Of a stretch of 64,000 nt of DNA, positions 36,562 through 44,916 are shown in pieces (the stretch's first letter is position 1; each line of letters opens with the position of its first letter). Position numbers and translations under genes: made by a program. Origin of the DNA: Flavobacterium solisilvae. Lineage in GTDB: Bacteria > Bacteroidota > Bacteroidia > Flavobacteriales > Flavobacteriaceae. The stretch lies in assembly GCF_012911605.1 (NCBI RefSeq), contig NZ_JAAMPT010000208.1, forward strand, positions 124,001-188,000, in the 5' to 3' direction. A model generated the notes under the pieces. That model worked only from the letters and a program-made list of their open reading frames with translations. It did no database searches and was not told the origin of the DNA.

Positions 36562-37106
36562 GCTTTCTTGGCGTTTTCTAAAGTTGGTTGTACTTTATCT
36601 TTCTCGGAAATGATTAAATCTTCCAACGAAAATTGCCAATTGATATTGATGTTTTCATCATTGTAGATAATTCCGCCTTCGCTTTCTTTATTATAAAAGT
36701 TGTCACATTTATAAAAAAATGTAGCTGTTTCACTCAAGACTAAAAATCCGTGAGCAAAACCTCTTGGAACAAAAAACTGTTTTTGGTTTTCTCCCGATAA
36801 AATCACTGCTTCATATTGTCCAAATGTTGGTGAATCTGGACGAATATCAACGGCTACATCTAAAACTTCGCCTTGTAACACACGAACTAACTTAGCTTGT
36901 GCATATTCGCCTGTTTGATAATGCAATCCGCGTAAAACGCCTTTGGAAGAAAACGATTGATTGTCTTGAACAAAATGCACCGCTTGTCCTATTCCATTTT
37001 GAAATGTTTTTTCATTGAAACTTTCCATGAAATAACCACGTTCATCCTGAATAATTTTTGGCTCAATAATGTAACAACCTTGTAGTTTCGTTTCTTTAAA
37101 AATCAT
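36555..37106 (-). CDS. rfbC: dTDP-4-dehydrorhamnose 3,5-epimerase
   Basis: This 183-residue RmlC cupin has FKETKLQGCYIIEP, DERGYFMESFNEKTF, SSKGVLRGLHYQ with the catalytic His, and FFVPRGFAHGFLVLS. The normal length of about 183 residues supports the ATG at 37106 rather than the TTG four codons earlier. It supplies RmlD. Confidence 0.95.
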   Translation of the reverse strand: MIFKETKLQGCYIIEPKIIQDERGYFMESFNEKTFQNGIGQAVHFVQDNQSFSSKGVLRGLHYQTGEYAQAKLVRVLQGEVLDVAVDIRPDSPTFGQYEAVILSGENQKQFFVPRGFAHGFLVLSETATFFYKCDNFYNKESEGGIIYNDENININWQFSLEDLIISEKDKVQPTLENAKKAW

Positions 37107-37107
37107 A

Positions 37108-37170
37108 TTCAATGTCAAAAGTCAAATTCAAAAATCAATTTCAATGTCAAAACTTGAAACTTTCAATAAA
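37108..37170. repeat. TTGACATTGAAATTG-type short-period repeat
   Basis: On the minus strand the gap between rfbA and rfbC reads as alternating TTGAAA/TTGACA/TTTTTGA units and is related to the 13-bp repeat at 59739 and the AT-rich stretch at 8214. No gene or hairpin was seen here. Confidence 0.6.
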
Positions 37171-37173
37171 TTT

Positions 37174-38031
37174 TTATATTAAACTAATTAAGTGTTTTCC
37201 ATAACCGCTTTTTAACAACGGTTCAGCAATTTTTTTCAATTGTTCAGCATCGATGAAACCCATTTTGAAAGCAGCTTCTTCAATAGCACCAATTTTCAAT
37301 CCTTGGCGTTCTTCAATAACTTGAACAAATTGACCAGCTTGCATCAACGAATTAAATGTTCCGGTATCAAGCCAAGCTGTTCCTCTATCAAGTATGCTTA
37401 CTTTTAGTTTTCCGCGACGAAGATATTCTTTATTTACATCGGTAATTTCTAGTTCACCTCGATGACTTGGTTGTATGTTTGCCGCAATTTCAACAACGCT
37501 ATTGTCATAAAAATATATTCCAGGAACGGCATAATTTGACTTTGGTTTTTCTGGTTTTTCTTCAATGGATAAAACATTACCGTTTGCGTCAAAATCTACA
37601 ACACCATATCGTTCTGGATCGTGAACATGATACGCATAAATAATTCCACCTTCAGGATTATTATTGGCTAATAACAAGTCGGAAAGTCCTGTTCCGTAGA
37701 AAATATTGTCGCCCAAAACCAAGGCTACTTTATCATTTCCAATAAATTCTTTTCCAATGATAAAAGCTTCTGCTAATCCATTTGGATGTTCTTGAACGGC
37801 ATATTCAAATCGACAACCTAAATTGGAACCATCGCCGAGCAATTGTCTAAATAATGGTAAATCATGTGGTGTTGAAATTATCAAAATCTCTCTAATTCCT
37901 GACCAAATTAAGGTTGACAATGGATAATAAATCATCGGTTTGTCATAAATTGGCATCAACTGTTTGCTTACTGCCAAAGTCAACGGATGCAAGCGCGTTC
38001 CTGATCCGCCAGCTAATATTATTCCTTTCAT
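37174..38031 (-). CDS. rfbA: Glucose-1-phosphate thymidylyltransferase
   Basis: This 285-residue RmlA enzyme makes dTDP-glucose. It has the signature [25 protein letters not shown] (residues 8-32), LGDNIFYG (about 108-115) and DTGTFNSL (about 222-229). It is the entry step for both the rhamnose (RmlC/D) and amino-sugar (WecE/D) branches. The Wzz-like gene lies 3 bases upstream. Confidence 0.96.
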   Translation of the reverse strand: MKGIILAGGSGTRLHPLTLAVSKQLMPIYDKPMIYYPLSTLIWSGIREILIISTPHDLPLFRQLLGDGSNLGCRFEYAVQEHPNGLAEAFIIGKEFIGNDKVALVLGDNIFYGTGLSDLLLANNNPEGGIIYAYHVHDPERYGVVDFDANGNVLSIEEKPEKPKSNYAVPGIYFYDNSVVEIAANIQPSHRGELEITDVNKEYLRRGKLKVSILDRGTAWLDTGTFNSLMQAGQFVQVIEERQGLKIGAIEEAAFKMGFIDAEQLKKIAEPLLKSGYGKHLISLI

Positions 38032-38034
38032 AAA

Positions 38035-39015
38035 TTATGCGTTATGTTTTGCCATCTGCTTTTTGTAGAAAGATTTAAAATATCCTACTAAAACAAATAT
38101 GAAAATGAAAAGTATCGGTAATACTAATTTCATTTTTCCGTTAATTGATTCGGTATTTTTAATATTCAATACTTCAGAATTGTTTTTGACTATTTTGTCT
38201 AAATTTACTAACGAAATTCTATGTTGACCTTGTTCATACACAAGCTGATCCTTTGTTTTAATTACATCATTTAACTGAGAATTTTCATTGTAATAAACCA
38301 GTTTATCACTTTTTTGTGAACCATTTACATTAGAAGAAAAGGCATTTAACACTCCATTTATTTGTCCAATAATAGAGTCATTCTCAGCCATTTTGATCTT
38401 AACATTATTCAGGTATTCTTTTTGAATAAGTGAATAATAGTCGGATTTATTCAAATAATTCAATATAGGTGATACTGTTTTTTCATAATCAGTCTCATTT
38501 AAAGTAACGAATTTTAACAAATGATAAGGATAATTTTTACTCGTTAAACTTTCACTTAGAACCTTTTTAATATCTCCATCTTCTGACATCAACTTGATCA
38601 ATTCAAAGTTTTCTTCCTTGTTCTCTATAAACTTATAAACATCTGCAATAGGTTCAATTTCAATGTCTTTGAATTTCTTTGTGTCTTTTATACCAACAAT
38701 TTCTTTTAAGAAAATTGTATCATTGTCTTTTATCTTTGACTCTAAAAGATCAATTTTGGAATATAAATAATCAACACTACCAAAATTTGGCTGAACAACA
38801 ATTTGATGTTCGTATACTTTTGTTGTTTTATCAAGATAAAAACCAAGTCCAGCTCCAAGAACAAACAATATTCCAACCCAAACAATGTTTCTTTTAAAAA
38901 ACAAGATTGCTCTGAATATTTTAGTTGAAATTCCTTCAAAAAAATCACCTATTTTCTTAGAAAGCTGCGATAAATCAATTTCTTGATTATCGTTATTTTG
39001 AGTGTTTGTACTCAT
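38035..39015 (-). CDS. Wzz-like chain-length determinant protein
   Basis: This 326-residue protein has an N-terminal amphipathic region, one membrane helix (about residues 45-64), a long periplasmic helical domain and a second membrane helix near the C-terminus (about 297-315). This is the Wzz/PCP layout that sets O-antigen or capsule chain length. It lacks a tyrosine-kinase domain. It lies between the DUF6909-like gene and rfbA, with gaps of 2-3 bases, so they share a transcript. Confidence 0.82.
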   Translation of the reverse strand: MSTNTQNNDNQEIDLSQLSKKIGDFFEGISTKIFRAILFFKRNIVWVGILFVLGAGLGFYLDKTTKVYEHQIVVQPNFGSVDYLYSKIDLLESKIKDNDTIFLKEIVGIKDTKKFKDIEIEPIADVYKFIENKEENFELIKLMSEDGDIKKVLSESLTSKNYPYHLLKFVTLNETDYEKTVSPILNYLNKSDYYSLIQKEYLNNVKIKMAENDSIIGQINGVLNAFSSNVNGSQKSDKLVYYNENSQLNDVIKTKDQLVYEQGQHRISLVNLDKIVKNNSEVLNIKNTESINGKMKLVLPILFIFIFVLVGYFKSFYKKQMAKHNA

Positions 39016-39017
39016 GT

Positions 39018-40709
39018 TTATTTGGTATTAAAGATTTGTTCTAATATTTTAATCGTAATCAAATAGGTAGGTTTTACACCTGTTGTTCCTAAACCTCCCG
39101 AAGCCAAAGTGCTTCCGGTTTCCAATGGATTATCCGATGCATAATAAGCATAACGAACTTTTACATCTTGTGGAATGCTTTTTCTAATTTTTGATGCCGA
39201 TTGGATTGCTTTTTGATAATAAGCACCTTCCATTTCTAGACCGATAACTTCCCAAGTCGACTCGTGGAAAAACTTCAATAAGTCTTTATTTTGAAGTGAT
39301 GTTCCCAAAACGGTAACCATTGGTCCAGCATAAACCGGAATGTCATTTCCTTCAAACATCTCGGCTGTTAATTCATTTTCAAACGGATAATTATCAGCAG
39401 TTCCTTCGTTAATGTGTGCCGATGGTATCATGATGTCGCCTTTTCCACCTTCCAGAATTCCAGCTTTACCCATAATAGAAACGGATTCTACATTCAAGAA
39501 AATCTTTTCTTTTCCATTTTTATATGGTTTCAATAATTCATCGATGGTTTCAAAAGCTTGTTCGCCAAAAGCATAATCCATAACGATTAAAACTGGAGCT
39601 AATTTTCCAACTTTTGCCGATGGAAAAGCGGTTTTCTTCCAATCGAATTTTGCAGTGTCAAAAATTTGAACGTCAATATTCGTTCCTGATTCGTCTGGCA
39701 TGGAAATCATTCCGTTTTGTAATGCAAAATCCTCAACTTTTTTACGAAGTTCTTTATTTCCCGAAGCACTTAAATCTTCATAAATTTGATATTCAGGTTT
39801 TCCTTTGTATTTCGTTGCTAAAACACTTGGTGCAAAAACCGAATTCATCACACTATGCATATTTGCACTAATGATATGAATTGGTCTTTCCAAAAGGTTG
39901 TTTTCTTTTAATTTATTCTTAATGGAATTTGCCCAAATCTCGCCATGAATGTGATGTCCAAGGCGTTCTCTTAAAATTGGACTGAATGTGATAGTTCTTT
40001 TATTATTATCAACAATTTCTTCGATAGCAATTTTTCCTAACCAATAAATTACGTGCAAAAATCTATCCGGTTTTTCAGCAGTTCCAAATGCATCATAAAT
40101 ATCCAAAACTTCCGAAAAACTTCTTCCTAAAACATTAGATGCATGTGAGATAGCAATTTCTTTTTCTTTTTGTGTTAACTTTTTGTTTTGAAGAACAGTT
40201 TGTTCCAACTTTTGCCAATCGCGTGTTACCTCAACTTCAATGTCGTCCAATAAAACTCTATCCTTAATTTTATGTGATTCAATGAAAATAAAGGTCAAAT
40301 GTGTCAAAATATCATAGATATCCGAACGTCCGCGTGTAATTTCAACATTCATTTGTTCTTCGTCAATACGATAACAATTACGTTTTCTTTTTGGCGGAAC
40401 AATCGCTTGAAAATGGGATTTTGAATAACCTTCGTCTGAAGTTAAATTGATGTAACGACATTCTTCAATGCCAACAGGAAGTCGTTCGATAACATAAAGT
40501 AAACCGTTAAGTTCTACTTTTTCTTCGGCAATACTTCCATAAATTTCTGGTCTAAGAGAAAGTAAAGCTTCTCTCAAAGTTTCTCCCGAAACACCCATTG
40601 GTTTATAAAAACCTCTGTTAAATAAATGTCTCATGGTAATGTACAGTCGTTCAATAGCTGCTGACGACTCTTGCGCTCGTGAGCGCGAAATGTTTTTAAT
40701 TTCCTTCAT
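39018..40709 (-). CDS. DUF6909-like protein with a nucleoside-phosphorylase-like C-terminus
   Basis: This 563-residue cytosolic protein shows no signal peptide or membrane helix. The first 300 residues are helical and of unknown type. The C-terminal third (about 350-560) contains PVLIVMDYAFG, GDIMIPSAHINEGTADNYPF, PMVTVLGTSLQNK and GLEMEGAYYQ (about 495-504). The last of these resembles the MExxx active-site motif of the phosphorylase/MTA-nucleosidase superfamily. The DUF6909 name is from memory. It heads the wzz-rfbA-rfbC-rfbD operon. A nucleoside or nucleotide-sugar role is inference. ATG 40709 is chosen because the TTG upstream lies on the promoter. Confidence 0.7.
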   Translation of the reverse strand: MKEIKNISRSRAQESSAAIERLYITMRHLFNRGFYKPMGVSGETLREALLSLRPEIYGSIAEEKVELNGLLYVIERLPVGIEECRYINLTSDEGYSKSHFQAIVPPKRKRNCYRIDEEQMNVEITRGRSDIYDILTHLTFIFIESHKIKDRVLLDDIEVEVTRDWQKLEQTVLQNKKLTQKEKEIAISHASNVLGRSFSEVLDIYDAFGTAEKPDRFLHVIYWLGKIAIEEIVDNNKRTITFSPILRERLGHHIHGEIWANSIKNKLKENNLLERPIHIISANMHSVMNSVFAPSVLATKYKGKPEYQIYEDLSASGNKELRKKVEDFALQNGMISMPDESGTNIDVQIFDTAKFDWKKTAFPSAKVGKLAPVLIVMDYAFGEQAFETIDELLKPYKNGKEKIFLNVESVSIMGKAGILEGGKGDIMIPSAHINEGTADNYPFENELTAEMFEGNDIPVYAGPMVTVLGTSLQNKDLLKFFHESTWEVIGLEMEGAYYQKAIQSASKIRKSIPQDVKVRYAYYASDNPLETGSTLASGGLGTTGVKPTYLITIKILEQIFNTK

Positions 40710-40730
40710 TAAATTTTGTTTTCTAACCTG

Positions 40731-40738
40731 CAAATATA
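40731..40738 (-). promoter_or_regulatory. Promoter -7 element of the DUF6909-wzz-rfbACD operon
   Basis: Minus-strand TATATTTG matches TAnnTTTG exactly, 22 bases before the ATG at 40709. The five genes downstream are spaced by -7 to +67 bases, consistent with one operon. Confidence 0.65.
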
Positions 40739-40751
40739 CGGATTTTGCCGT

Positions 40752-41627
40752 TTAATTGGTTAGGATAAGGTTAATTGCTGGTTGATAAGCGTCAATTTTT
40801 GTTGTTATTCCTTTGGTTTCTGCTGTTTCTTTTATCCATTTTCCACCCGAAAACGTGTAGATAAAATCTCTGTTTATGTAGTTATAAAGTAACAACGGAT
40901 AGTAAATTCGCTGTATTTTGGTTGCTTTGGTATTTGGATCGGTGATGGTTTTTTCTTCTTTGTTGCTCTCAATCATTAGTTTTTCAAAACCTACAAAAAT
41001 TCCCGTTTTTGGAATTGATAAATTGAATTTAGAAACATTGATTTTATTGTTTCTTCCGCCTTTTTTAATGGTAACGATGAAGTCTTTTTTCAAGAGTTTT
41101 TCTCCCGGTAATCCGTTTTCGTCCACAGCATAAAAATGAATTTTTAATGTGGCTGTTTCGAGTTTACTGTCGGTTAGAATTCTAACTTGTTTAATGTATC
41201 TTGTGCTTTTGTATTTTGGATTATATGGGAAATATTTAACATCAATTTTTGGTCCGTTTTCAAAAGCTTGAAGAATTGAATTTTCTACTTGACCAATTTC
41301 TATTTCTTTGGTTTCTTTTTTGTTGACAATAACTATTTCGTTGAGTTCATTAGTTTGTGATTGCAGGACGACTTTTTTGGCTTCGGAGAGTTTTATTATT
41401 TTTTTCTCAAAACCAAGAATGGAGAAAATCAAATTCTTGTTTCCGTCGCTACTGTCGATAACGAAAGTTCCGTCTTCTTCGGATGTTGTTCCAATGTTTT
41501 CGCCTTCAACCCAAATGTTGACATAAGGAATTGGTAGGTTGTTTTCATCAACCACAATGCCTGTGGTTTGGGCAGAAACCCAAATTGTTTCTAGAAAAAA
41601 TAATACTATAAAAATGTTTATTTTCAT
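40752..41627 (-). CDS. Secreted carboxypeptidase-regulatory-like domain protein
   Basis: This 291-residue protein has a signal peptide ending VSAQ (about residue 20), then a CarboxypepD_reg-like beta domain (about 21-100, GIVVDENNLPIPYVNIWVEG and TTSEEDGTF), a Lys/Glu-rich linker and a second beta-rich domain (about 140-260). Such domains are common in Bacteroidetes TonB receptors, but no barrel follows. Function unknown. The open frame extends 41 codons upstream through a repeat element; those residues are repeat-derived and are excluded. Confidence 0.75.
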   Translation of the reverse strand: MKINIFIVLFFLETIWVSAQTTGIVVDENNLPIPYVNIWVEGENIGTTSEEDGTFVIDSSDGNKNLIFSILGFEKKIIKLSEAKKVVLQSQTNELNEIVIVNKKETKEIEIGQVENSILQAFENGPKIDVKYFPYNPKYKSTRYIKQVRILTDSKLETATLKIHFYAVDENGLPGEKLLKKDFIVTIKKGGRNNKINVSKFNLSIPKTGIFVGFEKLMIESNKEEKTITDPNTKATKIQRIYYPLLLYNYINRDFIYTFSGGKWIKETAETKGITTKIDAYQPAINLILTN

Positions 41628-41640
41628 TCCTTTTATTTCC

Positions 41641-41769
41641 TTTTTAGCCCCGATTGAAGCATGTATCCTTTTTGTTTTTTGGCGATTTGCATCTCGACTG
41701 CGCTCGATGTGACAAAAAGATACTGCGAAAAGCGGGAAAATGGTAGGCAAAAATGCCCGAGCTTTTCGC
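41641..41769. repeat. TAGCCCCGATTGAAG element, copy 1, with hairpins
   Basis: It begins TTTTAGCCCCGATTGAAG (41642-41659) and contains ATCTCGACTGCGCTCGATGT (a small inverted repeat), then CGAAAAGCGGGAAA (41726-41739). GCGAAAAGC at 41725 and GCTTTTCGC at 41761 form a further stem. A related copy in the opposite orientation lies at 63798. It directly follows the GH3-type gene and may stop its transcription. Confidence 0.8.
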
Positions 41770-41771
41770 TT

Positions 41772-43256
41772 CTAATTATTGAAAAAATCAGCAATTTTTC
41801 TGTCGTTGCTCAATCTTGGTAATTTATTTTGTCCGCCGAGTTTCCCAATGGATTTCATGTATTCTTGAAAACCGTTTTTTGGCACTTTGGTTATCACGAG
41901 CGTTCGCAAAACGTTGCCAACAATCAAATCGTCGTAATAAACGTTTTGTTTTCGCATGGCATTGTCGATTTTCATGGCAAATTCTTCCATATTTTCAGGT
42001 TCGCTTTCGAATTCGATAAACCATTCGTGATACGGCAATCCTTGATTTGGATTGATTTGTGGCGCAACGGTAAATTCGTTGACACTAATGGTTGTATTTT
42101 CCATGGCTTCTTTGAGCGCTGTTTCAACTTCTTTGCCGATAACGTGCTCACCAAATGCCGAAATATAATGCTTAATTCTGCCCGAAACAATCACTCTGTA
42201 AGGTTTCAAACTCGTGAACTGAACGGTATCACCGATGTTGTAAGCCCAAAGTCCGGCGTTGGTAGAAAGCAACAAAACGTAGTTTACGCCAAGTTCGACT
42301 TCGCCAATGGTGTAACGTTTTGGATTGGTTGTAAAAAATTCTTCTGATTTTACAAATTCGTAGAAAATTTCAGAATTTAAAAGCAGTAACATTCCTTTTT
42401 CTTTTTGCGAATCTTGATAGGCAAAAAATCCTTCGGAAGCTGGAAAAAGTTCGATAGAATCTACTTTTCGCCCGATGAGTTTTTCAAATTTGGCTCGATA
42501 AGGTTCATAATTTACGCCGCCATAAATGAACAAATTGAAGTTTTTGAAAATTTCGCCAACAGGTTTTCCTCCTTTTTGTTCTAATTTTTCAAAATACATT
42601 TGCACCCAAGACGGAATTCCCGAAATGACGCTCATATCTTCGTTGAACGTTTCTTCGACAATCGCATCTACTTTGGTTTCCCAATCGTCAATACAATTGG
42701 TTTCCCAGCTTGGCATTCGGTTTTTTTGAAGGTATTTTGGAACAAAATGCGCTACAATTCCTGAAAGTCGCCCGAGTTTAATTCCGTTTTTATCTTCTAA
42801 AATTGGACTTCCTTGCAGGAAAATCATTTTGCCATCAACAAAATCTGCTTTTCCAGTTTCATGAATGTAACTTAAAATAGCGTTTCGCGCTGCTTGAATA
42901 TGAAAAGGCATTGATTCTTTGGTAAGCGGAATGTATTTTGCTCCCGATGTTGTTCCTGAAGTTTTGGCAAAATAAATTGGTTTTCCTTTCCAAAGTATGT
43001 TTTCTTCGCCTTTGACCATTCGGTCAACATAAGGTCGAAGTTCTTCGTAATCTCTTATTGGAACTTGCTTTGCAAAGTCTTCAAAAGTTTTTATTTCGGA
43101 AAAATGATGGTCTTTTCCAAAAACGGTATCTTTTGCTTGATGAATTAATTCTTGGAAAACGTTGCGTTGGGTTTCCACAGGATTATTTGCCCAAGCTTGG
43201 GTTTTTTTATGGATATGTTTGGCAAATAATTGGGCTGCAAATGACTTAATCGACAT
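41772..43256 (-). CDS. GH3 auxin-responsive-promoter family (adenylate-forming) protein
   Basis: This 494-residue enzyme has the GH3-type ATP/AMP site KTSGTTSGAKYIPLT (about residues 93-107), ELFPASEGFFA (about 281-291), GVNYVLLLSTNAGLWAYNIGDTVQF and SGRIKHYISAFGEHV. Plant GH3 enzymes couple amino acids to hormones; the bacterial forms probably activate a carboxylic acid for amide formation, but the substrate is unknown. The ATG at 43256 gives the usual MSIKSFAAQLFAKHIH start; a longer frame begins with a TTG inside the next gene. Confidence 0.87.
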   Translation of the reverse strand: MSIKSFAAQLFAKHIHKKTQAWANNPVETQRNVFQELIHQAKDTVFGKDHHFSEIKTFEDFAKQVPIRDYEELRPYVDRMVKGEENILWKGKPIYFAKTSGTTSGAKYIPLTKESMPFHIQAARNAILSYIHETGKADFVDGKMIFLQGSPILEDKNGIKLGRLSGIVAHFVPKYLQKNRMPSWETNCIDDWETKVDAIVEETFNEDMSVISGIPSWVQMYFEKLEQKGGKPVGEIFKNFNLFIYGGVNYEPYRAKFEKLIGRKVDSIELFPASEGFFAYQDSQKEKGMLLLLNSEIFYEFVKSEEFFTTNPKRYTIGEVELGVNYVLLLSTNAGLWAYNIGDTVQFTSLKPYRVIVSGRIKHYISAFGEHVIGKEVETALKEAMENTTISVNEFTVAPQINPNQGLPYHEWFIEFESEPENMEEFAMKIDNAMRKQNVYYDDLIVGNVLRTLVITKVPKNGFQEYMKSIGKLGGQNKLPRLSNDRKIADFFNN

Positions 43257-43260
43257 AATT

Positions 43261-43626
43261 CTAAAGATTTGGGAAATTCTTTTTGATGGCTTTTTCAGTT
43301 GTATAAAATAAGAAAACACAAACCAAAATTGACAATCCAATTCCAACGATTAACTGAACTTTTTCATCAGGATGAAATACCATTCCTAAAAACGAAATAG
43401 CAACCAAAAACAGTCCGCTTTGTATCATTTTAATGGACGAATACTTTTGGGAGAAATTCCAAACTTCTTGATTTTTCATTGAATTTCCTGTTCGATATCC
43501 GTATAAATAATTGATATTTTTTGGCGGAAATCGTAGCATAATTAAAGCCGTAATGACAAAAATAATACCGATTAAAAAAGGCATAAAAAACAGATTTTCA
43601 ATTATATATATTAAAATTGCTTCCAT
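43261..43626 (-). CDS. SdpI family membrane protein
   Basis: This 121-residue protein has three membrane helices (about residues 12-32, 65-83 and 92-112). Between the first two is the SdpI motif YGYRTGNSMKNQEVWNFSQKYS. SdpI of Bacillus protects against a secreted toxin by signalling; most homologues have unknown roles. It lies between the M23 peptidase gene, whose 3' end it does not overlap from this ATG, and the GH3-type gene 4 bases downstream. Confidence 0.82.
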   Translation of the reverse strand: MEAILIYIIENLFFMPFLIGIIFVITALIMLRFPPKNINYLYGYRTGNSMKNQEVWNFSQKYSSIKMIQSGLFLVAISFLGMVFHPDEKVQLIVGIGLSILVCVFLFYTTEKAIKKNFPNL

Positions 43627-43627
43627 G

Positions 43628-44497
43628 TTATTCAAATTTTATAAAAATACTTGGATCGATTGGGAAACCATCTTTCCATAGTTCAAAATGCAGATGAATT
43701 CCGGTTGATTCGCTTCCGGTGGAACCGGCAAGTGCAATTACTTCTCCAGTTTTCACAGTATCGCCTTGACTTGCTGTTAATGATGCCGCGTGTTTATAAG
43801 CCGAAATAAATCCGTTATTATGACGAATGATAATTACATTTCCGGTTGACGGAGTCCAATCGGCAAAAATGACTGTTCCGCTAAGCGTAGCTTTTATCGG
43901 TGTGTTTTTTGCCAAAGCAACATCTACTGCAAAATGCTTGTTTTTTGGATTAAACTTTTCAGTGATAATTCCTTTTGCTGGCGCAAATAATACAATACTA
44001 ACCTTTGGTTTTGCTTTTTCAAAAAGATTGTATTTGTCTTCTTGATTTACTGTTTCTCTGAGTTTTAATTCATCTTTACTTGGTTGTAAATCGTCTTCTT
44101 CAACGGTTTCTGTTGCCGAAACTAAAAGCGAATCTTTACTGAATTTTGTATAATCTAAATCGCCTGTTAATACTTTTTTGATAGATGCAATGTAGGCTTC
44201 GTTTTTTTTCAATGCTAAAGCTAATGAATCTGATTTTAAAGCTAATTCAGTAGCATCTTTTTTCAATTTTGATGAAGCATAACCTGGAATATATTCGCGA
44301 AGCGGTGTAAAAGCAATGATGAATGTAGTCACAAAAATAATCAGCAAAGCACCAACTGTTGCTACCACAAAAACATTCATTAAAGTTAATCGCAACGAAA
44401 AAATTTCTTCAAAAGTGTCTTCATTCAAAATAACCAAACGGTTTTTTGTGAATAGCTTTTTCTTGATGATTTTTCGTTTCAGTCTTTTTTCAGACAT
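43628..44497 (-). CDS. M23 family metallopeptidase (LytM-like)
   Basis: This 289-residue protein has one N-terminal membrane helix (about residues 37-62), a coiled region and a C-terminal LytM domain with HFAVDVALAKNTPIKATLSG (HxxxD metal ligands), GNVIIIRHNNGFISAYKH and GIHLHFELW (HxH, about 271-279). The M23 zinc ligands are all present, so it probably cleaves peptidoglycan cross-bridges at cell division or growth. It is anchored in the inner membrane with its domain in the periplasm. Confidence 0.9.
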   Translation of the reverse strand: MSEKRLKRKIIKKKLFTKNRLVILNEDTFEEIFSLRLTLMNVFVVATVGALLIIFVTTFIIAFTPLREYIPGYASSKLKKDATELALKSDSLALALKKNEAYIASIKKVLTGDLDYTKFSKDSLLVSATETVEEDDLQPSKDELKLRETVNQEDKYNLFEKAKPKVSIVLFAPAKGIITEKFNPKNKHFAVDVALAKNTPIKATLSGTVIFADWTPSTGNVIIIRHNNGFISAYKHAASLTASQGDTVKTGEVIALAGSTGSESTGIHLHFELWKDGFPIDPSIFIKFE

Positions 44498-44516
44498 GTT
44501 TTTTAGTATTGTTTTA

Positions 44517-44524
44517 CAAATATA
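44517..44524 (-). promoter_or_regulatory. Promoter -7 element of the M23 gene
   Basis: Minus-strand TATATTTG matches TAnnTTTG exactly, 19 bases before the ATG at 44497. Confidence 0.6.
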
Positions 44525-44603
44525 GAAATTATATATTTTATAGTTTAAACGAACTTTAAGCACATTTATTATAGTTTTAAGACAAATACATTCATTTTCT
44601 TTT

Positions 44604-44611
44604 TACCTTTG
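44604..44611 (+). promoter_or_regulatory. Promoter -7 element of tatA
   Basis: TACCTTTG matches TAnnTTTG exactly, 47 bases before the tatA ATG. Confidence 0.55.
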
Positions 44612-44658
44612 CTTCATTATTCAAATTAAAAATCAGCGAAAGCTTAAAAATTTATATC

Positions 44659-44841
44659 ATGGGAAGATTTGGTATGACCGAAATAATCGTAATTTTAGTG
44701 ATTGTTTTGTTGCTTTTTGGAGGTAAAAAAATTCCAGAATTGATGAAAGGTCTTGGAACTGGAATTAAGGAATTTAAAGACGCTTCAAAAGGTGAAGAAA
44801 AACAACCTGCAAATTCTAAAAAAGAAGAAGAATCTAAATAA
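44659..44841 (+). CDS. tatA: Sec-independent translocase subunit TatA/E
   Basis: This 60-residue protein has the TatA plan: one short membrane helix (about residues 4-20), [22 protein letters not shown] (hinge Phe-Gly and amphipathic helix) and a charged tail. TatA forms the pore that exports folded proteins with twin-arginine signals. tatC is not in the window. It is followed by a strong terminator. Confidence 0.93.
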   Translation: MGRFGMTEIIVILVIVLLLFGGKKIPELMKGLGTGIKEFKDASKGEEKQPANSKKEEESK

Positions 44842-44860
44842 ATAGTAAATTCCAATTTTT

Positions 44861-44904
44861 AAAATTCCAAATTCCATTTGTAAACAATTGGAATTTGGAA
44901 TTTT
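44861..44904. terminator. Two-way terminator between tatA and tex
   Basis: A perfect 16-bp inverted repeat (AAAATTCCAAATTCCA with its complement) with a 12-base loop is followed by a T run on the plus strand. It lies between the convergent tatA and tex stops, 20 and 12 bases away. Confidence 0.92.
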
Positions 44905-44916
44905 GTTTTTTACTTA

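Noticed and set aside
41628..41750. N-terminal extension of 41 residues of the carboxypeptidase-regulatory-like protein (frame open to a TTG at 41750)
   Set aside because: The extension is the translation of the TAGCCCCGATTGAAG/CTCGACTGCG repeat and would hide the signal peptide; the ATG at 41627 gives a proper secreted start.
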